From Lysinibacillus sp. ZYM-1 (lineage in GTDB: Bacteria > Bacillota > Bacilli > Bacillales_A > Planococcaceae): 64,000 bases of DNA. The DNA is taken from positions 1-64,000 of the forward strand of contig NZ_KQ465120.1 in assembly GCF_001308875.1 (NCBI RefSeq), written 5' to 3'. Below, one piece after another: positions 8,309 to 17,703 of this stretch (positions within the stretch are counted from its first letter, which is position 1; every line of letters begins with the position of its first letter). Position numbers and translations under genes: made by a program. The notes beneath the pieces were generated by a model that saw only the letters and a program-made list of their open reading frames with translations, did not search any database and had not been told where the DNA came from.

Positions 8309-9205
8309 TTATTGTGTTACACGTGCTGTCCAACGGGAAAGATCAGCGTCATGTGCATCAACAAGCTCTGCTGGGAAGATAAATGTCCACGGCTTTGTTG
8401 AGTTTGGTTGAACAGTTAGGATTGGATCCATTTTAAATGAACCTTTTGCGATTTGTTTACCTGTTGCATCAATAATTTCTATAGGCAATTGTTCTAAATT
8501 GATTGCTTTATTGTGTCCATTACGGATAAAGATTGATACGTTTAGATTACCGTTGTCCGCTAGTTTTGCCTGTAAGCCAGTAAAGTTTACCTCTGTTTCA
8601 CCTAGCTTTGGCAATGTTTTGACGATTTTTGCAAGCTCTTCTTTTTGAGCTGCTGGTAATTGCTCTTCCCATGATGGATCTAGTTCTAATTGGTGACCAC
8701 GAAGGGAAACAAGGTTAAAGGCAATTTTCCAACCATCTTCAGGAACTTCATCTACTTTAATAGTAGATTTTTCAAATTCAAATACCCATGGTCGAGCACT
8801 TTCAGCTTGAATAGTGCCTAATGCTTTAAAATCGAATTTTTTTGATGCTACAAGCTCATCGTTTTTATCTAAAATGAACAGTTCAATTTCACCTAGCTCA
8901 ATTGCTTGTGGTAAAGAAGATCGGAAAAATGCACGAACTAACCATTTTCCAGCACGAGCTTCTTCAATACTAATAGAAGATAGGGATAATTGGTTTGGTT
9001 TCAATGGCTCTAGCTCATTAGCAAGGAAGTTAAAGATGTATTTTTGCTCCTGAGGTACATCCCACTCAGGATGGAAGGATAGTTTTGTCTCAACATCACG
9101 GTTATCACCTTTATTTGTTGTAACGTTTCCTAGCAAGTCTTTTGAGTCAATTGTATTTTCCTGACCGACTTTGTCTGATTTTTTAAAGAATGAAAATAAG
9201 CCCAT
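8309..9205 (-). CDS. slaP: Accessory Sec system S-layer assembly protein SlaP
   Basis: A 298-residue protein with no signal peptide or membrane segment. It begins with the basic, hydrophobic MGLFSFFKK and has two similar beta-rich segments (about 45-165 and 190-298), each ending in a RPWVFEFE or KPWTFIFP block. This arrangement matches SlaP, first described in Bacillus anthracis as a cytoplasmic partner of SecA2 in exporting S-layer proteins. Its ATG overlaps the secA2 stop by one base (TAATG), with CAGGAGG upstream, so the pair is probably translationally coupled. The association strongly predicts that this organism builds a SecA2-dependent S-layer; the S-layer gene itself is not in the window. 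Confidence 0.85.
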   Translation of the reverse strand: MGLFSFFKKSDKVGQENTIDSKDLLGNVTTNKGDNRDVETKLSFHPEWDVPQEQKYIFNFLANELEPLKPNQLSLSSISIEEARAGKWLVRAFFRSSLPQAIELGEIELFILDKNDELVASKKFDFKALGTIQAESARPWVFEFEKSTIKVDEVPEDGWKIAFNLVSLRGHQLELDPSWEEQLPAAQKEELAKIVKTLPKLGETEVNFTGLQAKLADNGNLNVSIFIRNGHNKAINLEQLPIEIIDATGKQIAKGSFKMDPILTVQPNSTKPWTFIFPAELVDAHDADLSRWTARVTQ

Positions 9206-11568
9206 TATTGTTCCTCCTGTTGTGCCTCAACTGTTTTCATGAAGCCTGTAATTTCTATTATAATAGAACGACGTAATTCTTGGAAGTTTTTACCAAACAA
9301 TTCAAGTCCTTCTCGTTGGTAAATTCGCATTGGATCTTCTTGTTGATAATGACGTAAGCCGATTCCTTCTTTTAAATGCGTCATGGCCTCTAAATGCTTC
9401 ACCCAGCCGCTATCGATATAGCTAAGCATGATTTGTGGGAGAACTTGTATAACTCTTTCATTTTCCGCAAATTTCTCCATATGATCGAGTAGTTCTTGTT
9501 CAGAAGGCTGAATATCAGCTAAAATTTGCTTTACTCTACCAACTTCGCGATCGATTGTAACAGGTGTGATGAACAGGGAGTTAAGTGCATGCTCCATTTG
9601 ATCATAGTCCCATTCAATTGAGGATACGTCTTCCGGTGCAGCATCCAAAACAGCAAAATCAACCGTCTCACGTAACATTTTTTTTAGCTCACCGATTAAG
9701 TCTTCGCCAGCTAAAACTTTGTCTCGTAGTCCATAAAGAACAGTACGTTGATCATTAATGACATCATCTAACTTTAAGTTATATTCACGCATGCCGTATT
9801 GAGATCCTTCAACAATGCGTTGTGTACGGTCTATTAGCTCTTGTACTTCTTTATTTTGAATAATGTCTTTTTCATCCACGGCCATTTTGGCAGAGAATTT
9901 TTCAACTTCTTCTTTTGCATAGCGGCGGAACATATCATCTTCAATAGAGAGAATGAAGCGGCTTTCGCCTACATCCCCTTGACGGCCAGAACGACCACGA
10001 AGCTGATTGTCTACACGGCGGCTTTCATGTTTTTCAGTACCGATTACATATAAACCTCCAAGTTCGTGAACGTCATCGCCTAATACGATATCTGTACCAC
10101 GACCAGCCATATTTGTCGCTACAGTAATACGACCTTTTTGCCCAGCTTGTGAAATAAGCTCAACCTCTTGCTCGACGGTTTTGGCATTTAGTAATTGGAA
10201 TGTTAATTTTTCTTTTTTCAAATAGTCAGCCACTGTTTCAGATTGTAGGATCGATGTTGTACCAATTAAGATAGGTTGTCCTTTATCATGGCGTTTTTTA
10301 GTTTCAGCTGCAACATACTCATATTTTGCCTCTTGTGTTTTAAAAATAAGATCAGGCTGATCGACACGTTGACGTGGACGATTTGTTGGAATTTGTACAA
10401 CTTCCATGCCATATACTTCTCGTATTTCTTTTTCCTGTGTTTTCGCTGTACCCGTCATCCCGGAAAGCTTCGGATACATACGGAAATAGTTCTGAATCGT
10501 AATTTGTGCTTGTGATTTATTTTCATCCGTTATAGTTACGCCTTCTTTGGCTTCAATTGCTTGATGTAAACCGTCAGAAAGTGAACGACCCTCTAAAATA
10601 CGGCCTGTAAACATATCGACAAGCTCGATTTTATCTTCTTTGACAATGTAATCTACATCGCGTTTAAACATGACATGTGCGCGGACAGCTTGGATTACGT
10701 AGTGGAAAAGAGTTTGATGTTCTAAATCATACAGATTTTCAACATTGAAGGCAGCTTCTATCTTTTCAATACCTTTATCTGTCAGGGAAGTAGCTTTTGT
10801 TTCATCATCGAAATCATAGTCTTCATCTTTTTTGAAACGTTTAGCTACCATAGCAGCGATACGATGTAATTCATCATTTGAAGGCATTTTACCTGCGATA
10901 ATTAATGGCGTTTTAGCTTCATCGATTAATACACTATCTACTTCATCAATAATAGCGAAATGATAAGGACGTTGTACTTTATCTGCTAAGCTATAGGCCA
11001 TATTGTCACGTAAATAGTCGAAACCAAATTCTGTACCCACACCGTATGTAATATCTGCATTGTAGGCTTCTTTTTTCTCATCAGCCTCCATCATCGGTAT
11101 ATTTAAACCAACAGTTAAGCCAAGGAAACGGTGAATTTGCCCAACAAGCTCATAGTCACGTTTTGCTAGGTAATCATTCACTGTGATGACATGAACGCCT
11201 TTACCTTCTAATGCGCGTACATAAGAGGGAAGGGAAGCAACTAGTGTTTTACCTTCACCTGTAGGCATTTCAGCAATATTGCCTTCTGTTAACACTAGAC
11301 CACCGATAAGCTGCACATCAAAATGACGCATTCCTAATACACGCTTTGAAGCTTCGCGTACAACAGCAAATGCGTCTGGGATGATCGATGTAATAGGCTC
11401 ACCTTGTTCTAATTGATTTTTGAAAATAAAAGTCATTTCTCGTAATTCAGCATCTGACTTGTCAACATACTTTTCTTCAAGATTATTAATTTGATCTACT
11501 ATTTTGTAGTAGCGTTTTAATTGACGAGCACTTGTTTGCTCTTTGTTACTTTTGAAAATTGAGAACAT
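9205..11568 (-). CDS. secA2: Accessory Sec translocase ATPase SecA2
   Basis: A 787-residue SecA paralogue. Walker A is MPTGEGKTLV (about 101-110), the DEAD-type Walker B is VIDEVDSVLIDEA, and the helicase motif NMAGRGTDI and SGRQGD are present, so the DEAD motor is intact. It is shorter than the housekeeping SecA at 42389 (836 aa) and ends in EAQQEEQ without the Cys-rich zinc tail that binds SecB or ribosomes. It is co-transcribed with slaP, which identifies it as the S-layer type of SecA2 rather than the streptococcal glycoprotein type; no SecY2 or Asp genes are nearby, so it likely uses the normal SecYEG channel. The start follows AAAGGAG. Confidence 0.92.
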   Translation of the reverse strand: MFSIFKSNKEQTSARQLKRYYKIVDQINNLEEKYVDKSDAELREMTFIFKNQLEQGEPITSIIPDAFAVVREASKRVLGMRHFDVQLIGGLVLTEGNIAEMPTGEGKTLVASLPSYVRALEGKGVHVITVNDYLAKRDYELVGQIHRFLGLTVGLNIPMMEADEKKEAYNADITYGVGTEFGFDYLRDNMAYSLADKVQRPYHFAIIDEVDSVLIDEAKTPLIIAGKMPSNDELHRIAAMVAKRFKKDEDYDFDDETKATSLTDKGIEKIEAAFNVENLYDLEHQTLFHYVIQAVRAHVMFKRDVDYIVKEDKIELVDMFTGRILEGRSLSDGLHQAIEAKEGVTITDENKSQAQITIQNYFRMYPKLSGMTGTAKTQEKEIREVYGMEVVQIPTNRPRQRVDQPDLIFKTQEAKYEYVAAETKKRHDKGQPILIGTTSILQSETVADYLKKEKLTFQLLNAKTVEQEVELISQAGQKGRITVATNMAGRGTDIVLGDDVHELGGLYVIGTEKHESRRVDNQLRGRSGRQGDVGESRFILSIEDDMFRRYAKEEVEKFSAKMAVDEKDIIQNKEVQELIDRTQRIVEGSQYGMREYNLKLDDVINDQRTVLYGLRDKVLAGEDLIGELKKMLRETVDFAVLDAAPEDVSSIEWDYDQMEHALNSLFITPVTIDREVGRVKQILADIQPSEQELLDHMEKFAENERVIQVLPQIMLSYIDSGWVKHLEAMTHLKEGIGLRHYQQEDPMRIYQREGLELFGKNFQELRRSIIIEITGFMKTVEAQQEEQ

Positions 11569-11738
11569 GAAATATACGCTCCTTTAAAGTTGTCTAAATG
11601 CTAGACACTCCATTATTCTATCAAATTTTACGTATGGTGACTACAATTGACTATATAGGAATCTATTAATGCTAAAATGTACAAAATATTTGTGAAATCG
11701 TGGAAAATGTTTAGAAAAAGTATATTTCAATGCTTGTT

Positions 11739-11749
11739 CGTGCTATAAT
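11739..11749 (+). promoter_or_regulatory. Extended -10 promoter element for tagO
   Basis: TGCTATAAT (11741-11749) is a perfect extended -10 element about 45 bp upstream of the tagO start. No good -35 was found, as is usual for this class. Confidence 0.5.
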
Positions 11750-11793
11750 CAATTTGGATTTCAATGTAGATTATTTTTTTGAGGAGGAGAGAC

Positions 11794-12861
11794 ATGATTT
11801 ACGTGTCTTTAATAGCAGCATTCGTTGCATCCATTTTGTTAACTCCATTAGTGAAACGTTTAGCGTTTAGAATAGGTGCAGTGGATGCACCAAACTATCG
11901 AAAAGTACATGCTCGAATTATGCCAAGACTTGGCGGTTTGGCAATTTTCCTAGCATTTATAATTGGTGTAGCGATTTTATATTCATATTTAATTCAAACT
12001 AAAAATGGCAATAGCGAATATTTGATAGCGATTATTATTGGTGCTTGTATTATCGTTGTGACAGGTGTTATTGATGATATGCGTGAGATTTCCGCTAAGG
12101 CAAAAATGATTGGTCAGCTAGGTGCTGCACTGATTGTTGTTTTTGTAGGCGGCATTCAAATTGATATGGTTAATCTACCGTTTTTAGGTACATTAGATTT
12201 TGGTTTACTAAGTATTCCATTAACAATTATTTGGATTGTTGGGATTACAAATGCTGTTAATTTAATTGACGGCTTAGATGGTCTAGCTGCAGGTGTTTCT
12301 ACGATAGCGTTGATTACATTAGCAGTCATGGCATTTATTATGAGTAATATGTTTGTTTTAGCAATAGCAGCCATTTTAGCTGTAGCTTCACTTGGCTTTT
12401 TATTTTATAACTTCCACCCAGCCAAAATCTTTATGGGTGATACAGGGGCGCTGTTCCTTGGTTTTATGATTTCAGTGTTAGCGCTACTTGGTTTTAAAAA
12501 TGTTACTTTTGTTTCTTTAATCATCCCAATTATTATTCTTGGTGTACCGATTTCTGATACATTCTTTGCGATTGTTCGTCGCGTACGAATGAAGAAGAAA
12601 TGGTCTGATCCAGATAAATCACACTTACACCATCGTTTACTGGATATGGGCTTCACACATCGTCAAACTGTACTGATTATCTACGGAATTGCGGTGATGT
12701 TTGGGTTAGCAGCAATTATTTTCTCGATGGCAAAAGTATGGGGAGCTATTTTACTTGTAGCTGTCATCCTAACAGCCATTGAAATATTTGTTGAAATTAT
12801 CGGACTCGCCGGTAAAAACTACAAGCCATTATTAAATTTTGTACGAAGCTTAAGTAAATAA
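11794..12861 (+). CDS. tagO: Undecaprenyl-phosphate GlcNAc-1-phosphate transferase TagO
   Basis: A 355-residue polytopic membrane enzyme of the MraY/WecA family. It transfers GlcNAc-1-P from UDP-GlcNAc to undecaprenyl phosphate, the first committed step of wall teichoic acid and related wall polymers. Catalytic signatures are visible: VIDDMREI (Asp pair), NAVNLIDGLDGLAAG, FMGDTGALFLG and the cytoplasmic HLHHRLLDMG loop. About 11 hydrophobic segments are present. The start is the ATG at 11794, five bases after GAGGAGGA; an in-frame TTG upstream lies inside that ribosome site. Its neighbours on the other side (LCP ligase, YvyE, degSU) match B. subtilis order. Confidence 0.9.
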   Translation: MIYVSLIAAFVASILLTPLVKRLAFRIGAVDAPNYRKVHARIMPRLGGLAIFLAFIIGVAILYSYLIQTKNGNSEYLIAIIIGACIIVVTGVIDDMREISAKAKMIGQLGAALIVVFVGGIQIDMVNLPFLGTLDFGLLSIPLTIIWIVGITNAVNLIDGLDGLAAGVSTIALITLAVMAFIMSNMFVLAIAAILAVASLGFLFYNFHPAKIFMGDTGALFLGFMISVLALLGFKNVTFVSLIIPIIILGVPISDTFFAIVRRVRMKKKWSDPDKSHLHHRLLDMGFTHRQTVLIIYGIAVMFGLAAIIFSMAKVWGAILLVAVILTAIEIFVEIIGLAGKNYKPLLNFVRSLSK

Positions 12862-12865
12862 AATT

Positions 12866-12901
12866 TTAGCAATCATACAATTTGTATGGTTGCTTTTTTT
12901 G
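12866..12901 (+). terminator. Terminator of tagO
   Basis: Stem GCAATCATACAA / TTGTATGGTTGC (one G-U pair) followed by seven T. Confidence 0.85.
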
Positions 12902-12981
12902 TATTTTGGAGGGTAGAAACTTTCGGACGTCTGATTTTACGCTTTCGGCATCGAATGGGCCAATTAGTGTTGTATTGAGAA

Positions 12982-13426
12982 ATGCATATTAAGGATCTTT
13001 ATCAACTCGGCGATAAGTTTTCCTTGCAATTGATGTTAGAAGTAATGATTTTCAAGTCGTTTCTTTTTATAAGTCAGTCGTTGTTTTTTTATGATATTGG
13101 TGCACTCCATCAAGTGAATTTTGATCATACCATCGTTATGACGCATTTTATACTGGAACGAACCTGTTGGTAAGGTAGCTGTATTTCAACATGCATTCCA
13201 TCTCGGTGAATTGCTCTCAGGTTATATCCGTATTCTAGAATCGATCGATAAAATCAACGAAGTTACTTATGATCATACAGTTGATATTATAGAAGATATA
13301 GTGGGCGGAATAATCTTTCTCGTCACTATAAAATTGCAAATTGGCTGGTGGGGCTTGTTTGGTAAGACGGAGAAAGTGGCTATCAGTATAAAAGAATTAT
13401 TTGTAACTAGACTGAAAAAAACGTAG
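12982..13426 (+). pseudogene. Possible decayed gene, function not recognised
   Basis: Two adjacent short reading frames, 12982-13173 and 13211-13426, lie in different frames in a 680-bp gap that is otherwise empty. The second frame extends upstream without a start as RILYWNEPVGKVAVFQHAF before an in-frame TGA, then reads LGELLSGYIRILESIDKINE and a hydrophobic stretch. The coding-like composition, absence of ribosome sites and frame change near 13150 suggest a remnant of one protein broken by a frameshift. I could not match it to a family. It could also be chance coding potential. Confidence 0.3.
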
Positions 13427-13495
13427 CTTAATGATTTAACTGTATTTGTTATAGAGTTAAATAGTTTCGAATCAGTAGCTTTTAATAGGATTTCA

Positions 13496-13540
13496 TATAA
13501 AAAAGCCTTTCCACGAATAGAAAGTGGAAAGGCTTTTAGA
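13496..13540 (-). terminator. Terminator of the LCP gene
   Basis: Stem AAAAGCCTTTCCAC / GTGGAAAGGCTTTT immediately beyond the LCP stop codon. T-tracts exist on both strands. Confidence 0.85.
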
Positions 13541-13541
13541 T

Positions 13542-14603
13542 TTATTGAGATTGCTCATTCGTCGAAGATTCTTCGCTAACGGCATTGTTTCTTTCAGTAC
13601 TGTTACTTGTGAGACTTGATGAAGATTCATTTAAGCCAAGATGGTTTTTTAACGTTTCTTCCACTTCATTAACAGATTCTTGATTTAATTGATAATAATA
13701 TATGCCAGTTGAAGTATCATCAGTGCCATCTAATGTTAAAGTGTCAATACGTGGTACACCCTCTGATAAATAGGACAAGAAGGATTTCATTTCAGTAAAT
13801 GTCATATTAGTCTTCATGTTATCACCAAGTGCCTTAATAACATCATCGTATTTTGTTATTGTCTTAACAGAAGCAACTTTTTTGATAATAGCTGAAAGAA
13901 TTTCTTGTTGACGCTTACCACGCTCAATATCACTGTCTTGTTTACGTGTTCTTGCTAGTGCGAGTGCTTGGCTACCGTTTAACTGCTGTAGACCTGGCTG
14001 TAGGTTGATTGTATACTTGTCGAATTCATCTAATTCATGTAAAGCATAAGGGACTTCAGCTTCAATACCGCCTAATGCATCAACCACATCAATAAAAGCA
14101 TTGAAATTCATACGCACATAATAGTCGATTGGAATATCTAATAATCCTTCAACAGTATCGATTGACGCCAATGTGCCACCATAAGCATGAGCGTGGGTAA
14201 TTTTATCTTTATAGCCTACTTTAGGGATATAAACGTATGAATCACGAGGAATGCTTAGCATTTTAATAGTATGTGTTTTATTATTTAATGTAGCTAAAAC
14301 AAGTGCATCGGAACGTGAATTGTCCGAACCCTGTCCTCGATTATCACTATCATCAACCCCGACAAATAAAATGGATACATTATCATGTACCGGTTCTACT
14401 TTTTCTTCGCGAAGTGTAGAAACTTCTCGCCCTTCTAATTCTTCATGTGCAGAATCGGCTGCATGTTCTACCTGTTTTGTAAGGTATACACCATAAGCTG
14501 TTACACAAATCACCAAGCTGGCAACTAATAGCAATGTAACTTTTATAATTAAGGAAGCTTTAGTAGATCTCTTTTTATACGGTTTAACAGATCTTTTTTT
14601 CAT
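13542..14603 (-). CDS. tagV: LytR-CpsA-Psr (LCP) family wall-polymer ligase, TagV-like
   Basis: A 353-residue membrane-anchored enzyme: basic cytoplasmic N-terminus (KRSVKPYKKRSTK), one membrane segment (about 17-40), then the extracellular LCP domain. The LCP signatures are clear: ILFVGVDDSDNRG, RSDALVLATLN, KMLSIPRDSYVYIP, KITHAHAYGG, ALARTRKQDSDIERGKRQQEIL. The Arg/Asp set that binds the lipid pyrophosphate is retained. LCP proteins move teichoic acids or related polymers from the undecaprenyl carrier to peptidoglycan, consistent with tagO next to it. Its position next to yvyE and degSU matches B. subtilis tagV (yvhJ); the choice of paralogue rests on synteny. The C-terminal 30 residues are Ser/Asn-rich. 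Confidence 0.85.
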   Translation of the reverse strand: MKKRSVKPYKKRSTKASLIIKVTLLLVASLVICVTAYGVYLTKQVEHAADSAHEELEGREVSTLREEKVEPVHDNVSILFVGVDDSDNRGQGSDNSRSDALVLATLNNKTHTIKMLSIPRDSYVYIPKVGYKDKITHAHAYGGTLASIDTVEGLLDIPIDYYVRMNFNAFIDVVDALGGIEAEVPYALHELDEFDKYTINLQPGLQQLNGSQALALARTRKQDSDIERGKRQQEILSAIIKKVASVKTITKYDDVIKALGDNMKTNMTFTEMKSFLSYLSEGVPRIDTLTLDGTDDTSTGIYYYQLNQESVNEVEETLKNHLGLNESSSSLTSNSTERNNAVSEESSTNEQSQ

Positions 14604-14751
14604 ATTAGATATATTCTCCTCTAAATTAATGGGAATAATAATGCGATGAAGCTAAATTTTAATCAATTACAATAAAGTAAATATAATTGAATAAAAATAG
14701 CCTAACAAAAAAATTATACTATGCATATTTAGTTTCGACAATTAAAACTAT

Positions 14752-15387
14752 TTATTTGACAATAAATTCTATAAATTGAGCATCCTCGAATGTGATGGAT
14801 GCTTGTCCATTTGTGACTTCTGTTATCCAACTTCGGAACTGTTCTTCTTCCTCTTTTAGGACAGAAACGATGATTTCGACACCCTCCAAATAACGTATTT
14901 CCTCTAATGTATAGGACGAACCTCTTACTTCATTTTCGACTTTACCGAGCCATGTGTAATCAATGGCAACTTTCATGAAATGATGAAGCTTACGTTCAAC
15001 TACTTGTGCAGCAATAAGACCTTCTGTTGTTGCTTTTCCATATGCACGAATAAGGCCGCCTCCGCCGAGTTTAATGCCTCCAAAATAACGAGTCACAACG
15101 ACGACCGTATCTTTTAAGCCCTGTTTTTTTAAGACCTCTAACATAGGGACGCCAGCCGTACCACTAGGTTCCCCGTCATCATTCGCCTTTTGAATGTGAT
15201 CATGCTCACCGATGATATAGGCTGAGCAATTATGTGTTGCATTATGATGCATTTTTTTTATACGATCTATAAAAGAAATTGCATCCTCTTCCGTTTCTGC
15301 ACGTTCTATATAAGTGAGAAAGCGAGATTTAGAAATAACAATTTCGCTTTCACCATATCCTTTTACTGTTAAATAGTTTTCTCTCAT
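14752..15387 (-). CDS. yvyE: YigZ/IMPACT family protein YvyE
   Basis: A 211-residue protein with the UPF0029/IMPACT N-terminal fold (KSRFLTYIERAETEEDA, the HNCSAYIIG region, the hallmark DDGEPSGTAGVPMLEVL and RYFGGIKLGGGGLIRAYG) and a ferredoxin-like C-terminal DUF1949 domain. The molecular role is not settled; eukaryotic IMPACT regulates Gcn2 and the bacterial form probably binds nucleic acid or ribosomes. The ATG at 15387 is preferred because AAAGGAG lies 10 bases upstream, while the in-frame TTG three codons earlier abuts the ribosome site. It sits divergently from degS as in B. subtilis. Confidence 0.87.
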   Translation of the reverse strand: MRENYLTVKGYGESEIVISKSRFLTYIERAETEEDAISFIDRIKKMHHNATHNCSAYIIGEHDHIQKANDDGEPSGTAGVPMLEVLKKQGLKDTVVVVTRYFGGIKLGGGGLIRAYGKATTEGLIAAQVVERKLHHFMKVAIDYTWLGKVENEVRGSSYTLEEIRYLEGVEIIVSVLKEEEEQFRSWITEVTNGQASITFEDAQFIEFIVK

Positions 15388-15464
15388 CCGTATCAATCTC
15401 CTTTTAACTAGAGTTCTATTCTATAATTTTCATGAAGAAAAAGCATTAAATTTTAGGATGGTAA

Positions 15465-15473
15465 TGCTATAAT
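15465..15473 (+). promoter_or_regulatory. Extended -10 promoter element for degSU
   Basis: TGCTATAAT, a perfect extended -10, about 80 bp upstream of degS. The sequence 17 bp before it (ATTAAA) is a weak -35. Confidence 0.5.
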
Positions 15474-15552
15474 AGGTGTAGACTATGGAATATATGAATT
15501 TGGTCTATTAAAATAGTAAGTAATCATAAGACATTAGACTGGGGAGTATAGT

Positions 15553-16701
15553 ATGTTTTCAAATGATACCTTCGATTTAAAGTCGCTTGATGACATTTTT
15601 AATCGAATGTTAGATACAATCATGAGCTCGAAGGATGATATCTTTATTATAAGTGAACAAAGCCGAAGAAGCTTTGAAGATATGCAAAAAGAGCTAGAAA
15701 TTGTTCGAAAACAAATATCAATTGTAATTGATGAAGGCGATGCATTGGAAAAAAGTACGCAGCTTGCAAAACAAAGGCTTGTATTAGTAAGTAAAGCTTT
15801 TGATAATTATACCGAAGAACAAGTTAGAGAAGCATATGAAACTGCACATGATTTTCAAGTAAAGCTCTCCGTTATTAGAACGCAAGAAAAACAGCTACGT
15901 GATAAAAGAGATGATCTAGAGAGAAGATTAAGAGGATTACTCGATACGATTGAACGTGCTGATCATATTGTCAATCAGGTAAATGTCGTTTTGAATTACT
16001 TAACTTCAGATTTAAAAAATGTTGGTTTAGCGCTTGAACAAGCAAAAATGAAGCAAGATTTTGGGATTCGTATTATTGCAGCTCAAGAAGAGGAGCGTAA
16101 GCGTTTATCGAGAGAGATTCATGATGGACCTGCTCAAATGCTTGCAAATGTTCTAATGCGCACTGATTTAATAGATAGAACGTATCGTGAAAAGGGCATT
16201 GAAAATGCATTGGCTGAAATTGCCGATTTAAAGAAGACGGTGCGAAATGCATTATCTGAAGTGCGACGTATTATTTATGATCTACGACCAATGGCACTTG
16301 ATGATTTGGGAATTGTTCCGACATTAAAGAAGTATTTATCAACAGTCACTGAATATAATCCAGGTGTTGAAATACATTTCCAATCGAGAAGTACAGAAAA
16401 ACGTATACCTTCCAATTATGAAGTATCCATTTTCCGATTAGTGCAAGAGTGTGTAACAAATGCCATGAAGCATGGGAAATGTAAAGACATTTGGGTGAAA
16501 CTTGAGTGGTTAAAAAATTCTGTTAATATCGTTGTTAAAGATGATGGCATAGGTTTTGACCCACAAGTAGTGAAAGACCATTCCTTTGGGATTTTAGGAA
16601 TGAAAGAACGTATCGAAATTTTAAATGGTACAATTACTATTACTAGTGAAATCAACCGAGGCACTACGGTATTATTTAAAATTCCGTTAGAAGTAGAGTA
16701 A
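15553..16701 (+). CDS. degS: Two-component sensor histidine kinase DegS
   Basis: A 382-residue soluble kinase without membrane segments, as in B. subtilis DegS. The N-terminal DegS sensory part is a long coiled coil (about 35-170). The HisKA_3 dimerisation helix carries the phosphorylated histidine at H190 in LSREIHDGPAQML. The GHKL ATPase domain follows, with the N-box QECVTNAMKHG and DDGIGFDP. It phosphorylates DegU, encoded 34 bp downstream, and controls secreted enzymes, competence and motility. Many targets of the system in B. subtilis (comK, flagellar genes) have homologues in this window. The start ATG is preceded by a GGGGAG-type site. Confidence 0.93.
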   Translation: MFSNDTFDLKSLDDIFNRMLDTIMSSKDDIFIISEQSRRSFEDMQKELEIVRKQISIVIDEGDALEKSTQLAKQRLVLVSKAFDNYTEEQVREAYETAHDFQVKLSVIRTQEKQLRDKRDDLERRLRGLLDTIERADHIVNQVNVVLNYLTSDLKNVGLALEQAKMKQDFGIRIIAAQEEERKRLSREIHDGPAQMLANVLMRTDLIDRTYREKGIENALAEIADLKKTVRNALSEVRRIIYDLRPMALDDLGIVPTLKKYLSTVTEYNPGVEIHFQSRSTEKRIPSNYEVSIFRLVQECVTNAMKHGKCKDIWVKLEWLKNSVNIVVKDDGIGFDPQVVKDHSFGILGMKERIEILNGTITITSEINRGTTVLFKIPLEVE

Positions 16702-16735
16702 GTAACTGTTGCAGAAATTTAGGGGGTAAAGACAA

Positions 16736-17410
16736 ATGACAAAGATTATTATTGTAGACGATCACCAGCTATTCCGTGAAGGAGTAAAACGTATTTTAGA
16801 TTTTGAAGATACGTTTGACGTAGTAGCAGAAGGTGACGATGGTACAGATGTGGTGACGTTATATGCTGAAAACGAACCAGATGTAGTACTTATGGATATT
16901 AACATGCCAGGCAAAAATGGAGTAGAGGCAACGTCAGAGTTAATTAATGAATTTCCAGATGCGAAGGTAATTATGCTGTCTATCCATGACGATGAAACAT
17001 ATGTGACACATGCATTAAAATCAGGCGCACTTGGCTATATGTTAAAAGAAATGGATGCAGATGAAATCGTGGAGGCTATTAAAGTCGTAGCAAACGGTGG
17101 TTCTTATTTACATCCAAAAGTAACGAAAAATTTAGTAGCGGAGTTCAAAAGACTTTCAGAACACGAAAATAAAGGGAACTTCCATCAAACTGAAATTCGC
17201 CGTCCATTCCATTTACTAACAAAACGTGAATGTGAAGTATTACAGCTATTAACAGATGGCCAATCAAACCGTACAATTGGTGAGACACTGTTTATCTCTG
17301 AAAAAACAGTTAAAAACCATGTATCAAGCATCTTACAAAAAATGAATGTAAATGACCGTACACAAGCCGTTGTAACAGCCATTAAAAATGGTTGGGTTGA
17401 AGTACGATAA
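16736..17410 (+). CDS. degU: Response regulator DegU
   Basis: A 224-residue NarL-type regulator: receiver domain (1-120) with the acidic pair D8/D9 and phosphoacceptor D54 in VLMDINMPG, a linker, and a C-terminal LuxR-type helix-turn-helix (about 158-220, [20 protein letters not shown] and [17 protein letters not shown]). It is co-transcribed with degS and ends at a strong hairpin. In B. subtilis DegU in its phosphorylated and unphosphorylated states selects between exoenzyme production and competence. The ribosome site is AGGGGG. Confidence 0.94.
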   Translation: MTKIIIVDDHQLFREGVKRILDFEDTFDVVAEGDDGTDVVTLYAENEPDVVLMDINMPGKNGVEATSELINEFPDAKVIMLSIHDDETYVTHALKSGALGYMLKEMDADEIVEAIKVVANGGSYLHPKVTKNLVAEFKRLSEHENKGNFHQTEIRRPFHLLTKRECEVLQLLTDGQSNRTIGETLFISEKTVKNHVSSILQKMNVNDRTQAVVTAIKNGWVEVR

Positions 17411-17412
17411 TT

Positions 17413-17471
17413 GCTAAAACTGTTTTTAAAAGCTACTTTTTATCAAGTAGTTTTTAAAACAGTTTTTTATT
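17413..17471 (+). terminator. Terminator of degSU
   Basis: A long near-continuous stem: AAAACTG and following bases pair with the AAGTAG...CAGTTTT strand, then six T. It starts right after the degU stop codon. Confidence 0.8.
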
Positions 17472-17703
17472 GTTTTTTAGTAACTATTTGTATAGCCTTT
17501 GTAGTTAATGGTCTGACTTTCACAATTTTGTAACATTGCAGAATTGTCTTGTTAGTGTACTTAAAATATGGAAATTATCAGATCATGCAACATTTTACTG
17601 CCAAATGCGTCATAAGGAAGATGTAGCACCTAAATGTTGAAAAAGCACAACAAAATTCCTACGACTGCATTTATATGCTACAATATGCGCGGGAGGTTTT
17701 GTG

